Notes: generated by a model from the sequence alone, not told the origin. A stretch of 64,000 nt of DNA from Vibrio sp. SCSIO 43136 (GCF_023716565.1 NZ_CP071848.1:2294001-2358000); one strand, 5' to 3'; positions 7,899 to 17,587 are shown, counted from the first letter of the stretch. A program made the numbers and translations.

Positions 7899-8519
7899 AT
7901 GCCACGCAATTACAATGACCAAATGAAAATCGAACACGATTTCGGTTGGTTGGATGACTTCGAAGAAAACAGTCAGAAGTATGCTGAATTCTGCAAGACA
8001 GAAGTTCAGGACATTGCATCGCAAGTTAAAATCCCATTTCCTCCGACTTATCGCCTAATCCGTACCGAGTTGGATGGTGATGACTTCTACATTGCTCTCG
8101 TATGTGATTCTACCGAAGAGATCGTTTACTACATCAAGTGCCGTGTTTGGGAAGACGTAGTTCTTAACGCTAAACCTGTCACTCAAGTGATGCTTTGGCG
8201 CACCAACGTGATCGAACACCGCCGTGTTACCTCTGGCGTTGCTGAAGAAATCTTCCGCTCTTACCTGCTAGAGCAATACCACGTTGTCGCAAGTGATAGC
8301 TGCCAAACTCGTGAAGGTCGTGACTTCTGGGTTCGACAGCTTGGCTATGCACTTCAATATGGTGAGTACGTGTACCGCTACCACCGCATCGAGTGTGACT
8401 TACAGCAGATCACCGATCACAGCCTAGTCCGTAACAACAAAGCCGACTTATGGGGCGATGATATGGACTATGAAAATGTGCTTGCTGTAATCTCTAAGAA
8501 TGAGATTATTCTCGGGTAA
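7899..8519 (+). CDS. Hypothetical prophage-region protein
   Basis: A 206-residue soluble protein without signal peptide or membrane segment. I do not recognise it with confidence. The start at 7899 (MPRNYNDQ) is chosen for the AGGAGAGAG upstream; an in-frame ATG 30 bases earlier lacks a ribosome site. The N-terminus is acidic and the middle is rich in beta-strand residues. A later stretch, EEIFRSYLLEQY then ASDSCQTREGRDFWVRQLGY, faintly resembles the acetyltransferase-like fold of some phage proteins, but I would not assign that. It is divergent from the rha/immunity-RNA unit, has its own terminator, and lies before the integrase remnant, so it is probably a lysogenic cargo or establishment gene. 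Confidence 0.75.
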   Translation: MPRNYNDQMKIEHDFGWLDDFEENSQKYAEFCKTEVQDIASQVKIPFPPTYRLIRTELDGDDFYIALVCDSTEEIVYYIKCRVWEDVVLNAKPVTQVMLWRTNVIEHRRVTSGVAEEIFRSYLLEQYHVVASDSCQTREGRDFWVRQLGYALQYGEYVYRYHRIECDLQQITDHSLVRNNKADLWGDDMDYENVLAVISKNEIILG

Positions 8520-8537
8520 TCAATTAGAAAAGTTACT

Positions 8538-8562
8538 AAAGGAGGCTAATGCCTCCTTTTTT
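8538..8562 (+). terminator. Terminator after the hypothetical prophage gene
   Basis: AAAGGAGGC, loop TAAT, GCCTCCTTTTTT: a perfect 9-pair stem with a T run. Confidence 0.9.
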
Positions 8563-8603
8563 GTTACGCTTTCATTCTAAAACCATCTGGAAGTGGTCAT
8601 GAC

Positions 8604-9225
8604 TAATACCAATCGCACTAATTAATGAGTCAAATTCACCCAGTCCCTAAAGCAAAGTGAAATGACTCTATTTTTATCCTCACAAAACCGATTCCAAGCA
8701 TTACAAAGCTTACTTACGGTGTCATCGTAGCTATCAAAACAACGGTTGGCGATCTCATGTTGTCGGAGCCAACTCCACACTTGTTCAATTGGGTTCAGCT
8801 CGGGTGAGTATGGAGGAATATGAATTATGGTTAGATTCTCGAACTGATCAGCAAGATAGCTTTGATGCCAACTAGCTTGATCCATGATGACTACTGAGTG
8901 CTTACCTGGTGGTGTTGCTGATGAAATTAACGCTAAGTGTTTCTGCATCGCTTCCATATTGCTCAGCGGTGAAACTATTGCTTCTGTCTCTCCAGTATCC
9001 ACACATACAGCACCAAATAAATATGCTGATTCAAACTGTTGCTGCTGAGCAGCTAGGGGACGATTACCTTTCTCCGCCCATATTTTTGTCGTTGTATTCC
9101 GTTGCCCAAATATAGCTTCATCCTGAAACCAAATTTGGACGTTACTTAATGGAATATGGCCTGGGCTCCTATTGATCGTTTCGATTAGGAATTTTTTTAA
9201 AAGCTTCTTGTGCTTCAAGTGACCA
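8604..9225 (-). mobile_element. Remnant of an IS630-family element
   Basis: The left edge probably lies near the TAATACCAATCGCACTAATT stretch, just past the transposase stop; IS630 elements insert at TA. The right edge is a deletion junction with integrase sequence somewhere between about 9195 and 9235. The transposase N-terminus and right inverted repeat are missing, so the element is dead. Confidence 0.6.
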
Positions 9226-9242
9226 CTACAGCCTCTGTCCAT
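8622..9242 (-). pseudogene. IS630-family transposase, N-terminus deleted
   Basis: The frame encodes the C-terminal DDE half of an IS630-type transposase. The acidic residues are visible in VQIWFQDEAIFGQ, SVVIMDQASWH and IIHIPPYSPELNPIEQVWSW. The N-terminal helix-turn-helix region, normally some 130-150 residues, is absent. The first dozen residues, MDRGCSGHLKHK, read into neighbouring integrase DNA, so this ATG is accidental. It lies antisense to the integrase stub, and the IS insertion plus a deletion probably destroyed both genes. Confidence 0.85.
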
Positions 9243-9461
9243 GCCTACGTCAAAAAGGCACTACCAGAATACGTTCCAAAAGGACAAGCGACCCACGTTT
9301 TAAGGCACACTTTTGCCACCTATTTCATGATGGGCGGTGGCGACATCTTGACCCTTCAACAAATCTTGGGCCACAAGAAGATAGAACAAACGATGGTCTA
9401 CGCTCACTTTTCCCCAGAACATCTAGTCCAAGCTGTAAGCCTAAACCCACTAGAGAACTGA
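9232..9461 (+). pseudogene. Tyrosine (phage) integrase, C-terminal stub
   Basis: About 75 residues of the catalytic C-terminus of a P2/HP1-type phage integrase. Present are KALPEYVPKGQATHVLRHTF (with the R-x-x-H arginine and histidine), LTLQQILGHKKIEQTM and the nucleophile tyrosine in VYAHFSPEHL. The N-terminal roughly 250 residues are gone, replaced by the IS630 remnant. The ATG at 9210 is inside the junction and is not a true start. A ribosome-site-like GGAAGTGG followed by ATGAC at 8599, just left of the IS, could be the original integrase start. The island can no longer excise by its own integrase. Confidence 0.88.
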
Positions 9462-9945
9462 TCGCCATAAAGTGGCGACAATATGGCGACAGCCGCCACA
9501 ACAGACCGCTTTCAACCACTCTCAAACGTCAAACTGCTATTTCTTGAGAATCTTTAGATCAATAAGTTAGATGCAACCACCTGCAGCACCACCGGGTAAA
9601 TAATCATTTAATTACAACAACTTAAACACAATTGAAATCAGATTTTCACAGATTAGATTGGAGAGTTTTTGTTTTGGCGGCGAGCAGGAAGAAAAAAGCC
9701 CCTTTTCCTTTGAGAGAACTGGGGCTTGTTACCAATCGAAGTCATGCGGAGATCAGAGAAATGAACACAATCACCGACTGGCCAAGTTGCCTTTGGTACC
9801 GTTTAAAACATTCGACAGGTGAGAGATGAGAGAGCCGATTGTTTTTAGTGCCATTGGCTGCTGCCTTGCAAGGCTACGACATTGGGTTGTCCACGTCTGT
9901 CCAACCCATGAAGTACAGAACTAAAAGTAAAACTATGTCGTTGAA
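9462..9945. other. Island/core boundary and region downstream of flagellin
   Basis: No gene is supported here. 9462-9500 has repeated TGGCGAC/CGCCA motifs. The integrase attachment site should lie in about 9462-9620, but I find no matching second copy near 6003-6273. The flagellin terminator sits at 9696-9737. The short open frames on the plus strand have no ribosome site and no recognisable protein. Confidence 0.5.
9696..9737 (-). terminator. Terminator of the flagellin gene
   Basis: On the minus strand AAGCCCC, a long loop, then GGGGCTTTTTT. It lies about 210 bases after the flagellin stop codon. Confidence 0.65.
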
Positions 9946-11085
9946 TTACCCTAGTAACTGCATTGCCGAGTTTGGCAACTGTTTTGCTTGGGCAAGTATT
10001 GACGTACCTGCCTGTTGCAAAATCTGCGATTTAGTCATCGCTGTAGTCTCTTTCGCCCAGTCGGTATCTTTGATACGACTGTTTGAAGCGTCTACGTTTT
10101 CCTGTACGTTAGCCAAGTTATTAATACTGTGGCTTAGGCGGTTTTGTTTTGCACCTAAGTCAGCTCGTTGGCTATCGATGTATTTCAGAGCTGAGTCGAC
10201 AACACTGATAGCATTCTGTGAACCACCCACTGTGGTCAAATCAACATCTTGAACAGTGGTGTATTGTGCAGATGCATTGCTCAAGTCCAGATCTGTCGCC
10301 AAAGAACCACCAATGGTTAGGTCACCCTCTAGGTGAGGTTCTGCCATAAACACTTGCAGGCGGCCATCCTCAGTCACGGATGCGTTAATGCGATCTGACT
10401 GACCATTAATGTAAGTCGCAAGTTCTTCAATGTCGTCGCCCACCTTAGCTTGAATATCAAGGCTAATGACTTCGCCATCTTTAGTAGTAAAGTCTAAAGT
10501 CAGCTGATTTGAACCCGCCTGAACACCCCAGTCTTTGTCTTTAGCATTAACGGCTTGGAAGGTAGTACCTCCCATGCGAGGTTCGTCAGCACGGATACTG
10601 GTTAATGCCATTACCATAGCTTCACCAGAGTTAGCACCGATCTGGAATGCTGCGTCACCAAATGAGCCGTTCAACAGTCGACGACCACCAAAAGAGGTTG
10701 TCTCAGCGATACGGTTGATCTCATCTTGAAGCGCAACCGCTTCTTCATTGATTGCGCGGCGGTCAGCGTCTGAGTTAGCACCGTTAGCAGATTGGATGGC
10801 CAGGTCACGAAGACGTTGAAGTACGTTCGTCGCTTCGTTCATCGCACCTTCTGCTGTTTGAGCAATCGAGATACCATCATTGGCATTTCGCATTGCTACA
10901 TCCAAGCCACGGGACTGAGCCGTTAGACGGTTGGAGATCTGAAGACCTGCAGCATCGTCTTTTGCGCTATTGATTCGGTGACCTGAAGACAAGCGTTCCA
11001 TCGATGTATTCAGCTCATCCGTCGATTTGTTTAAGTAACGTTGTGCCGTCATTGCGGAAACGTTTGTGCTTACAGTTACAGCCAT
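9946..11085 (-). CDS. flaC: Flagellin (probably FlaC by position)
   Basis: A 379-residue filament subunit. The conserved N-terminal coiled coil is present: [20 protein letters not shown], then [20 protein letters not shown]. The C-terminal one is [20 protein letters not shown] followed by [20 protein letters not shown]. The variable middle is short. I start at 11085, where AGGAG precedes the ATG; an upstream in-frame Met at 11151 adds a non-flagellin leader. It lies directly after flgL, where Vibrio carries flaC; the paralogue letter is inferred from position only. Other flagellins of this genome are not in the window. Confidence 0.9.
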   Translation of the reverse strand: MAVTVSTNVSAMTAQRYLNKSTDELNTSMERLSSGHRINSAKDDAAGLQISNRLTAQSRGLDVAMRNANDGISIAQTAEGAMNEATNVLQRLRDLAIQSANGANSDADRRAINEEAVALQDEINRIAETTSFGGRRLLNGSFGDAAFQIGANSGEAMVMALTSIRADEPRMGGTTFQAVNAKDKDWGVQAGSNQLTLDFTTKDGEVISLDIQAKVGDDIEELATYINGQSDRINASVTEDGRLQVFMAEPHLEGDLTIGGSLATDLDLSNASAQYTTVQDVDLTTVGGSQNAISVVDSALKYIDSQRADLGAKQNRLSHSINNLANVQENVDASNSRIKDTDWAKETTAMTKSQILQQAGTSILAQAKQLPNSAMQLLG

Positions 11086-11470
11086 TGTTTGCTCTCCTAT
11101 TGAGTTCGCAGTGCTTGCGAAGCGGTCAGCAATACTCTGATTGAAAAGCACTGACCGTTGTTACTATCGAAAGCTTTGCCGCTTTCAATCGCACCAAAGT
11201 TATTTCTATTAGACATCATTCAATATGTATGCCAACTTTTTACAAAACCGAACTCAAAAACTTCAAAGATTAATTTTTGTCCACTTTTACAGCAAGTTAG
11301 CTGAGCATTGGGACTAAATATTAGTAAGAATCAAACTACTATCCCTACCAGTTTATTCGGTTAACACCTTGCCGATTTCTCGGCGACTCTACTGCCATTT
11401 TAAAACGGCAAACTCATTCCTCTATTTTGACAAGCACTTATGGCATAGCACATAAGGCGTTTTGTCGGTA
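11086..11470 (-). promoter_or_regulatory. Upstream region of flagellin, with an imperfect sigma-54-like site
   Basis: No gene is seen in this 385-base gap. On the minus strand 11234-11220 reads TGGCAT-N5-TTGA, a weak match to the sigma-54 consensus TGGCAC-N5-TTGC; the -12 GC is lost, so activity is doubtful. Short hairpins around 11393-11410 and 11433-11455 may end flgL transcripts. I find no convincing sigma-28 site. Confidence 0.35.
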
Positions 11471-12667
11471 TTAGATGTAGTTAAATAGAGTTAAATCTTT
11501 TACTTTGCCAAAAGCTTGCTGCGAAGCTTGAAGCGCCATAGAGTTTTCGTTGAACTCAATCACCGCTTCTGCGTAATCGAGATCTTCAAAATTACTTTTT
11601 GATTTCGCCATTGAAATCTTGAAATCTTCATGCTGCTGCTCTTGGATATCGAGCGTGCCCATCCTCGCACCGAGGTCAGTTCTGACTTTGTTCAAGTGGA
11701 CAAAAGCATTGTGTAGCTCGGCAACCACTTGGTGTAACTCAGCTGTTGCTGAAGAATCTGCCACCGACGCTTTTGAATACTCAATCGCTTTGTTTAAGCT
11801 ATCAAACATGTCAAAGGTACGCTTAGGCTCAAAAGAGATCTGATCTCCAGCAGTTATGCGCCCTTTGAACTGGAAGCTTTGCTGACCATATTGAATACCA
11901 GTGGCAGGGTTATATACATCTGCGTCAACGACACTGCCATCTTTCTCTAATTGGTAGCCTCTTGAGCCATCTGGCATCTCTACAAAAGTAACTCGATAGG
12001 TTGAGTTGTCGTTGAGATCGGTATTGGTTGCGCGCTCAACTAGCAATTCAGAAGCTTCTTGTAAGTTATAACTTGGATCGTAGTCCCCCATTGGGTTTCT
12101 AATTTCCATAAAAACTTTATTGCCAGGATCGTTGACTGGAATTTCCAACCCATTGGAAATCTTCATCATTCGCTGATAGGTATCACCGACGTAAGTCACA
12201 TCATTGTTGTGATCTTTAAAAAACGGCTGATTTTTGGGCTTAGTTCCAGCAAATACATAGTTACCTGACTCATCTTGGGCATTTACCAAGTGAAGCAAGT
12301 TGGTCGACATCTCTTCAAGTACACGAGCGTTTGCTGCACGATCTTCGGCAGACAACGCACCATTGATCATCTCCATTACCGAGCGTTTCGCTTTGTCGGT
12401 ATGCGATTCAGCACTATTGATCATCACTTCTTGGTGCTCGAGACGATTTCGAATCAACACAATCGAGTTCAAGAACTGATCGGTTTCTTCTGTTTGCTGT
12501 CTGATACTCTGAACATAGTGCGCCGCTAGCGGGTTATCCGCCGCCGTTTGCAACTTTTTACCTGACGCAAGCTGAGCCTGGTTGTGATGAATTTTGTTCT
12601 CTTGACGTCTCAGATCGTTTTGCACTGACTGATAGTGGTGAAAACTAGAGATTCGATTGGTAATCAT
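11471..12667 (-). CDS. flgL: Flagellar hook-associated protein 3 (HAP3)
   Basis: A 398-residue hook-filament junction protein of the flagellin superfamily. The N-terminus MITNRISSFHHYQSVQNDLR continues with the flagellin-like QLASGKKLQTAADNPLAAHY. The C-terminus has RTDLGARMGTLDIQEQQHED and NENSMALQASQQAFGKVKDL. It lies 13 bases after flgK, so the two are surely co-transcribed. Length is normal for Vibrio FlgL. Confidence 0.95.
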   Translation of the reverse strand: MITNRISSFHHYQSVQNDLRRQENKIHHNQAQLASGKKLQTAADNPLAAHYVQSIRQQTEETDQFLNSIVLIRNRLEHQEVMINSAESHTDKAKRSVMEMINGALSAEDRAANARVLEEMSTNLLHLVNAQDESGNYVFAGTKPKNQPFFKDHNNDVTYVGDTYQRMMKISNGLEIPVNDPGNKVFMEIRNPMGDYDPSYNLQEASELLVERATNTDLNDNSTYRVTFVEMPDGSRGYQLEKDGSVVDADVYNPATGIQYGQQSFQFKGRITAGDQISFEPKRTFDMFDSLNKAIEYSKASVADSSATAELHQVVAELHNAFVHLNKVRTDLGARMGTLDIQEQQHEDFKISMAKSKSNFEDLDYAEAVIEFNENSMALQASQQAFGKVKDLTLFNYI

Positions 12668-12680
12668 TTAGTCCCCTCCT

Positions 12681-14561
12681 CTATCTCAGTTGTAAAATGG
12701 TGTTAAAGGTATCGTTCGCCGTCTGCATGATGCGTGACGATGCCATATAAGCTTGTTGGAACTTCATCATGTTGGCCGCTTCTTCATCAAGGTTAACCCC
12801 AGATATTGATGAGATTCGTTCCTTAGCCGCTTCATTTTCTATCGTAGCAATGTCGGCTTTTCGGATCGCCGTCGCAGACTGAAGGCCAACTTCTGTATTT
12901 AGATTTTGATACACACCCAACATGGTAGTGTTGCCATCATCTAAGGTTTTATCCGTGAGGATGTTCTGCATTTTTAGCAAGTTGCCGTTATCACCTTCTG
13001 AAGGGACAAGGTTTGCCGCAAACTTATCGTTCGCTTTTGCACCCGCTCCAAGTTCAAACTCAGTGCCATCGACAACCACAGTCCCAGTTGGCGGATAAGC
13101 GGCTGGCTGTTTCACAACTTGGCCATCCATGTTGAGTACCGCAAACTGATCGCCTGCCGGAGAAATCACGACTTGGAACTCTTTCAGATTACCTGCCTTC
13201 AAGACATTAAATTCCGCAGAACCCGTTACATTAGTGTATGAGCTTTGATAGCTTTGAGCCGCAATCGTGGTTGGGTCAGTCATCACAACTTTAATTTCAG
13301 CCGCTGAATTTTCTGTTGGTCGGATTAAGAAACGCTCACCTTCTTCTGGTGGTTCTTTAACGTCAATTCTCAAGCCATCAATCATAAAGCCATTATTAAA
13401 TACGCTTTTGGATACCGTCTGAGTTTCACCGCCTGGCTTAGTTATGATGTAAGACGAGCCATCGTATCTCACCGAGTACTCACCCCCTTTAAGCTGGGAT
13501 AAGTCATCAATTTCTACTGACATGTCGATTTTCGACCCAGTTTTAGCCACGATTCGTGAGCTGGCGATGTCCGGGTCATTAAGATCGGTAAACATTTTCT
13601 GACCGACGTTACCGTATAGATCTAGACCTTGGGACTGTAGCTCATTGACACGAATCGACATGGACACGGCAATGCGCCCCAGCTCGCTCATTACTGATGG
13701 CAAAATCTCATCTCGAGTTTCAAAGAACGAGCCAAGCTGGCCGTTTATATCTCGGTTACTCAGTGCTTTAAGTCCTTTACCTTCCACCATTGCTAGTTGC
13801 AACTGTTGTGGATCGGGGGACCCTTTTACCAGTCTTAGTTCACTGGCTTCAGTACCCGAAACTAAAGTATCGCCATTGCCGATATGTATATTGAACCCTT
13901 CATTATTGCTTCGAGTGGTAACGGTCACTTTGGTAAATTGAGAAAGCTCATTCACCAGCATTTCTTGTTTATCCATCAAGTCATTATGCGGGCCTGGGGT
14001 ACGCATCATCAGACGGTTAATATCGCGCAGCTCAACCGCTATGGAGTTCATACGTTCTACGGCGTGATGGAGCTTCTGATTGATGTTGTCTTTTTCTTTG
14101 CGCACCACTTCATGGAAATGGTTGAGGTTTTGGGTGATCAATTGAGATTTCTCAAGCAACACCTTCCTCGCACCAACATCATTAGGCGAGTCCGACAGGG
14201 TCTTAAGCGTATCGAACCATTCGTTGATATTTTCTGGAATTTTGCGTGAGGCCACCGACGAGAGCATGTTGGTTAAGTTGTCTAAACTCAGCTCTTTGTC
14301 TTTTTTGTTGTATAGCTCTGTAGTTGTTAAATTGAGCTCTTTGACGGCAAACTGATCCCAGGAGCGGCGAACATTTTCCACATGTACGCCCATGCCATAG
14401 GTCTGGCCACCAAATTGTTTTGGGGCATTTGTCCCTTGCAGCACAGATTGACGGCTATAACCCTCGGTGTTCACATTTGAAATGTTGTGACCAGTGGTAT
14501 TTAGTTGCCGCTGCGCTGTCAAGACACTTTGTGTACCTACATTAAGTAGATCCGATGACAT
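12681..14561 (-). CDS. flgK: Flagellar hook-associated protein 1 (HAP1)
   Basis: A 626-residue junction protein. The N-terminus SSDLLNVGTQSVLTAQRQLN with NTTGHNISNVNTEGYSRQ is the rod/hook signature. The C-terminus GVNLDEEAANMMKFQQAYMA is the other conserved end. A sigma-54 promoter lies 69-83 bases upstream, so flgK-flgL form their own late-structural unit, separate from flgFGHIJ. Confidence 0.96.
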   Translation of the reverse strand: MSSDLLNVGTQSVLTAQRQLNTTGHNISNVNTEGYSRQSVLQGTNAPKQFGGQTYGMGVHVENVRRSWDQFAVKELNLTTTELYNKKDKELSLDNLTNMLSSVASRKIPENINEWFDTLKTLSDSPNDVGARKVLLEKSQLITQNLNHFHEVVRKEKDNINQKLHHAVERMNSIAVELRDINRLMMRTPGPHNDLMDKQEMLVNELSQFTKVTVTTRSNNEGFNIHIGNGDTLVSGTEASELRLVKGSPDPQQLQLAMVEGKGLKALSNRDINGQLGSFFETRDEILPSVMSELGRIAVSMSIRVNELQSQGLDLYGNVGQKMFTDLNDPDIASSRIVAKTGSKIDMSVEIDDLSQLKGGEYSVRYDGSSYIITKPGGETQTVSKSVFNNGFMIDGLRIDVKEPPEEGERFLIRPTENSAAEIKVVMTDPTTIAAQSYQSSYTNVTGSAEFNVLKAGNLKEFQVVISPAGDQFAVLNMDGQVVKQPAAYPPTGTVVVDGTEFELGAGAKANDKFAANLVPSEGDNGNLLKMQNILTDKTLDDGNTTMLGVYQNLNTEVGLQSATAIRKADIATIENEAAKERISSISGVNLDEEAANMMKFQQAYMASSRIMQTANDTFNTILQLR

Positions 14562-14629
14562 ATCGCCCCCAAAAAAGAGTAACTTACAAACAAAACGGCA
14601 GGGTTAATGTTGCCGTTATTGTAGTTAAA

Positions 14630-14644
14630 GCAATATGTGTGCCA
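14630..14644 (-). promoter_or_regulatory. Sigma-54 promoter of flgKL
   Basis: On the minus strand TGGCAC-N5-TTGC, a perfect match to the -24/-12 consensus, 69 bases before the flgK ATG. It would be RpoN-dependent with an FlrC-type activator. Confidence 0.88.
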
Positions 14645-14685
14645 GAGTTTGGTAAACGGTTATCGGACGCGGTGCTAACGGGAAA

Positions 14686-14733
14686 GGGTTGAAGGGTTGA
14701 AGGGTTGAAGGGTTGAAGGGTTGAAGGGTTGAT
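14686..14733. repeat. Tandem octamer repeat, six copies of GGGTTGAA
   Basis: Five exact copies and a final GGGTTGAT between flgK and flgJ. It is preceded by GCTAACGGGAAA, a motif seen next to similar repeats at 46550, 49030 and 61200. Confidence 0.9.
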
Positions 14734-14772
14734 AATAAACAAAACCGAAGTAGTGGCTACTTCGGTTTACAT

Positions 14773-15672
14773 TTATTTTACCATATCATCAACTTGCGCC
14801 TTAACCCTTAGAATCTTATCGGCATAGGTTGGGTCAGTTGCGTAACCGGCCTTGTGGATGCCTCGGATAAATTCTTCGGTATTACCATTATGTTGGAGCG
14901 CTGTTTGGTAACGTGGGTTTTCATTTAGGAAACGTACGTAATCATCAAAGCTTTCTTGGTAAGAGCCGTAAGAGCGGAAGGCCGCTTTTTCGTTCACTGG
15001 CGTATTACCATAATACTCTAACGTTTGAGTAGAAATGCGATCGCCTTGCCAGCGTCGGTCAGCTTTGATGTTAAATAAGTTATTACTGTTTGCCGCAGCA
15101 TTTTGAACCGTTTTCTTACCCCAGCCAGTTTCAAGAGCAGCTTGAGCAAGTAGTACCGAAGAGTCCACACCCAGTGCTTTCGCTGCTTTGTCTGCGTACG
15201 GTTTAAGCGACTCAACAAAATGCTGTGGAGATTCAAAGCGAGAGGGTTCATTAACATCTACTCGCTCAGTTCGAGCGATTGGCTTATTCACTGGAACACG
15301 ATTAATCGTATCTAGGGTTGCTGAACGTGAAGCGAGTTCAGATTGGTCTTCCCCAGCACCTGCAGAAAGCTGAGCAACAATCATGTCAGCCAGGCCAAGA
15401 GAACCTGAAGAACTTAGCTCACTCGACATTTGCTCATCAAGCATCTGGCGATAAAAGTCCTGATTCTGGCTTTTCATCATGTCTGATTCGAAATGCGAGT
15501 TCGCATCGCGCATCGACTTAAAAAGCATGGTGGTAAAGATAGACTCAAACTGCCTTGCCGCCGCCGTCAACGCCGCCTTTTCATCTTTGTCACCGCTTAC
15601 CGCATCTTTTCTCAGTTTATCTAAGCTACTGATGTCGTGAATAAATCCGATATCGTTAGGGTTATTAACCAT
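14773..15672 (-). CDS. flgJ: Flagellar rod assembly peptidoglycan hydrolase
   Basis: A 299-residue periplasmic protein. The N-terminal rod-capping part has AARQFESIFTTMLFKSMRDA and SSSGSLGLADMIVAQLS. The C-terminal glucosaminidase-type domain has LLAQAALETGWGKK with the catalytic glutamate, then FRSYGSYQESFDDYVRFL. It opens the peptidoglycan for rod growth. It starts 12 bases after flgI, and is the last gene of the flgF-J unit. Confidence 0.95.
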   Translation of the reverse strand: MVNNPNDIGFIHDISSLDKLRKDAVSGDKDEKAALTAAARQFESIFTTMLFKSMRDANSHFESDMMKSQNQDFYRQMLDEQMSSELSSSGSLGLADMIVAQLSAGAGEDQSELASRSATLDTINRVPVNKPIARTERVDVNEPSRFESPQHFVESLKPYADKAAKALGVDSSVLLAQAALETGWGKKTVQNAAANSNNLFNIKADRRWQGDRISTQTLEYYGNTPVNEKAAFRSYGSYQESFDDYVRFLNENPRYQTALQHNGNTEEFIRGIHKAGYATDPTYADKILRVKAQVDDMVK

Positions 15673-15683
15673 TGTCTTTCCCC

Positions 15684-16778
15684 TTAGATAACGATCAACT
15701 GGCCTTCAATCGCACCCGCTTGTTTGAGTGCTTGAAGGATAGCCATCAAATCGGATGGTGCCGCACCAACTTCGTTAACCGCTCTTACCAAGTCATCCAA
15801 AGTTAAGCCCGGCTCAAATTTGAACATTTTTCCTGAGCCTTCAGAGACCTCGATGTTTGAATCTGGCACAACTGCAGTCTGTCCACCAGCAAAGGCGTTT
15901 GGTTGGCTAACATTGAGGTTTTCTTTAATCGCTACTGTCATGCCACCATGAGTGACTGCCGCTGGCTTAAGTCGCACATGCTTGCCGACCACAATGGTCC
16001 CAGTGCGAGAGTTAACGATAATTTTAGCTGCGCCATCAGCTGGGTTAAATTCAACATTTTCAACCGCAGACAGGAAGGCTACTCGTTGGCTCACGTCACG
16101 TGGTGCACGCACTTTCACCGAGGCTGCATCAACCGCTTGCGCCATTTGAGGCCCAAGGAAGTTATTGATAGCATCCGCCATTCGTTGAGCCGTTGTGAAG
16201 TCTGACTCTAGCAGGTTAAAAGTGATGTAGTCGCCACGGCTAAATGGTGTTGGTACTTCTCGCTCAACCATACCACCGCCAGAAATAAGACCTACGGTTG
16301 GGTTGTTACCTACAATTTTTGAACCATCTGCACCGGTTGCGCTAAATCCACTCACAACCAGGTTGCCTTGAGCAACCGCATAAACTTCACCATCTAAACC
16401 TTTAAGGAAGGTTTGCAGCAAAGTACCACCACGAATGCTCTTTGCGCTGCCGATAGAAGAGACTGTTACGTCAACAGCCTGACCTTGCTTTGAGAAAGCT
16501 GGCAGTTCTGCGGTAACGATAACCGCCGCCACGTTCTTGGTTTTAGGTTTAGTGCCCGGTGGCAATTGAATGCCGAAGTTTTGTAGCATGGCATTAAAGC
16601 TTTGATCGGTGAAAGGTGTTGACTCACCTGTACCCGGCAAACCTGTCACTAAGCCATAGCCGACCAATTGGTTACTACGTACGCCAGCAACTTGCGAAAT
16701 ATCTTTCACTCGTGCAGCGTGAGCGCTACTGATGCTGAGCAATAATGCGCTAATGATTAACGTTACCCACTTGTTCAT
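15684..16778 (-). CDS. flgI: Flagellar P-ring protein
   Basis: A 364-residue secreted protein that forms the periplasmic P ring around the rod. It has a signal peptide ending at [10 protein letters not shown], then the family core [20 protein letters not shown], and the conserved C-terminus [20 protein letters not shown]. It lies 28 bases after flgH and 11 bases before flgJ. Confidence 0.96.
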   Translation of the reverse strand: MNKWVTLIISALLLSISSAHAARVKDISQVAGVRSNQLVGYGLVTGLPGTGESTPFTDQSFNAMLQNFGIQLPPGTKPKTKNVAAVIVTAELPAFSKQGQAVDVTVSSIGSAKSIRGGTLLQTFLKGLDGEVYAVAQGNLVVSGFSATGADGSKIVGNNPTVGLISGGGMVEREVPTPFSRGDYITFNLLESDFTTAQRMADAINNFLGPQMAQAVDAASVKVRAPRDVSQRVAFLSAVENVEFNPADGAAKIIVNSRTGTIVVGKHVRLKPAAVTHGGMTVAIKENLNVSQPNAFAGGQTAVVPDSNIEVSEGSGKMFKFEPGLTLDDLVRAVNEVGAAPSDLMAILQALKQAGAIEGQLIVI

Positions 16779-16806
16779 GGTGTCAAAACTCCGGCTAAAT
16801 CTTCAA

Positions 16807-17574
16807 TTACAAAGATACATTAAAGAATCGTGCCAAGAATCCAGGCTCTTGCATATCTTGTTGATTTCCCGTGCCAGAATATTTAATTCGAGCGTTTGAG
16901 ATACGTGTAGAGGCAATGGTGTTGTCAAAAGTAATGTCATCCGGACGAATTGTGCCGCTTAGGCGGATGTACTCATCCCCGGTGTTTAGCGTTAACCATT
17001 TTTCACCACGGATAATCAAGTTTCCGTTGGCGAGAACTTCGATAACCTCAACTGTGATAGAGCCACTGATGCTGTTGCTTTGGTTCGCTGATGCGTTGCC
17101 CTTAAACTTGTTGTCATTTTTCAGTTCATACGAGAAGTTGTAATCGTTAATGGCAAGCTCTTGCCCACCGACCACAAGCGGGTCCATGCTCGAATCGTTG
17201 GACTTGTTCAAATCTGCATCCGCACTTTTCGCCGCTTTAGTACTCTCTTCAAGCATCACGGTCACGATGTCACCCACGCCATGTGGCTTACTATCATCAT
17301 ATAGGTTCTGCGCAAAATCGATGTTAAACAGCGAGCCGCTTGCCGCTGCGTAATGTTCTGGCTTCTTCTTTGGGTGGATAGGTGACCATGCCGGATCACC
17401 TGCTACAGGATCTGTGCGTCCACGCAATAGATCAGTAACCCCCGTGCCGGAGCTACTTACATCCCCTTCGATAGCATCAACAACCGTAGTGCCAGCTTCG
17501 GGATTAGTTAACTCAGGTTGAGCTGCACAACCTGCCAACAACGCAATCAATGAAACACAGATAATACGAAACAT
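16807..17574 (-). CDS. flgH: Flagellar L-ring lipoprotein
   Basis: A 255-residue outer-membrane lipoprotein that builds the L ring. The signal peptide ends in the lipobox LLAGC. Family phrases include [29 protein letters not shown] and [20 protein letters not shown] followed by [12 protein letters not shown]. It lies between flgG and flgI with short gaps. Confidence 0.96.
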   Translation of the reverse strand: MFRIICVSLIALLAGCAAQPELTNPEAGTTVVDAIEGDVSSSGTGVTDLLRGRTDPVAGDPAWSPIHPKKKPEHYAAASGSLFNIDFAQNLYDDSKPHGVGDIVTVMLEESTKAAKSADADLNKSNDSSMDPLVVGGQELAINDYNFSYELKNDNKFKGNASANQSNSISGSITVEVIEVLANGNLIIRGEKWLTLNTGDEYIRLSGTIRPDDITFDNTIASTRISNARIKYSGTGNQQDMQEPGFLARFFNVSL

Positions 17575-17587
17575 GACTATTCTCCGA

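Noticed and set aside
9632..9829. 65-residue open frame after the integrase stub
   Set aside because: Overlaps the flagellin terminator and has no ribosome site or recognisable sequence.
9839..10252. 137-residue open frame on the plus strand
   Set aside because: Mostly antisense to the flagellin 3' end; cysteine-rich shadow composition and no ribosome site.
11086..11151. N-terminal extension of flagellin
   Set aside because: The extra residues do not look like flagellin, and AGGAG is correctly placed for the ATG at 11085.
11161..11190. Sigma-28 promoter for flagellin
   Set aside because: GAAAG and CGATAG are on the minus strand, but the spacing is about four bases too short for the consensus.
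14686..14733. CRISPR array
   Set aside because: Pure tandem octamers, no spacers.
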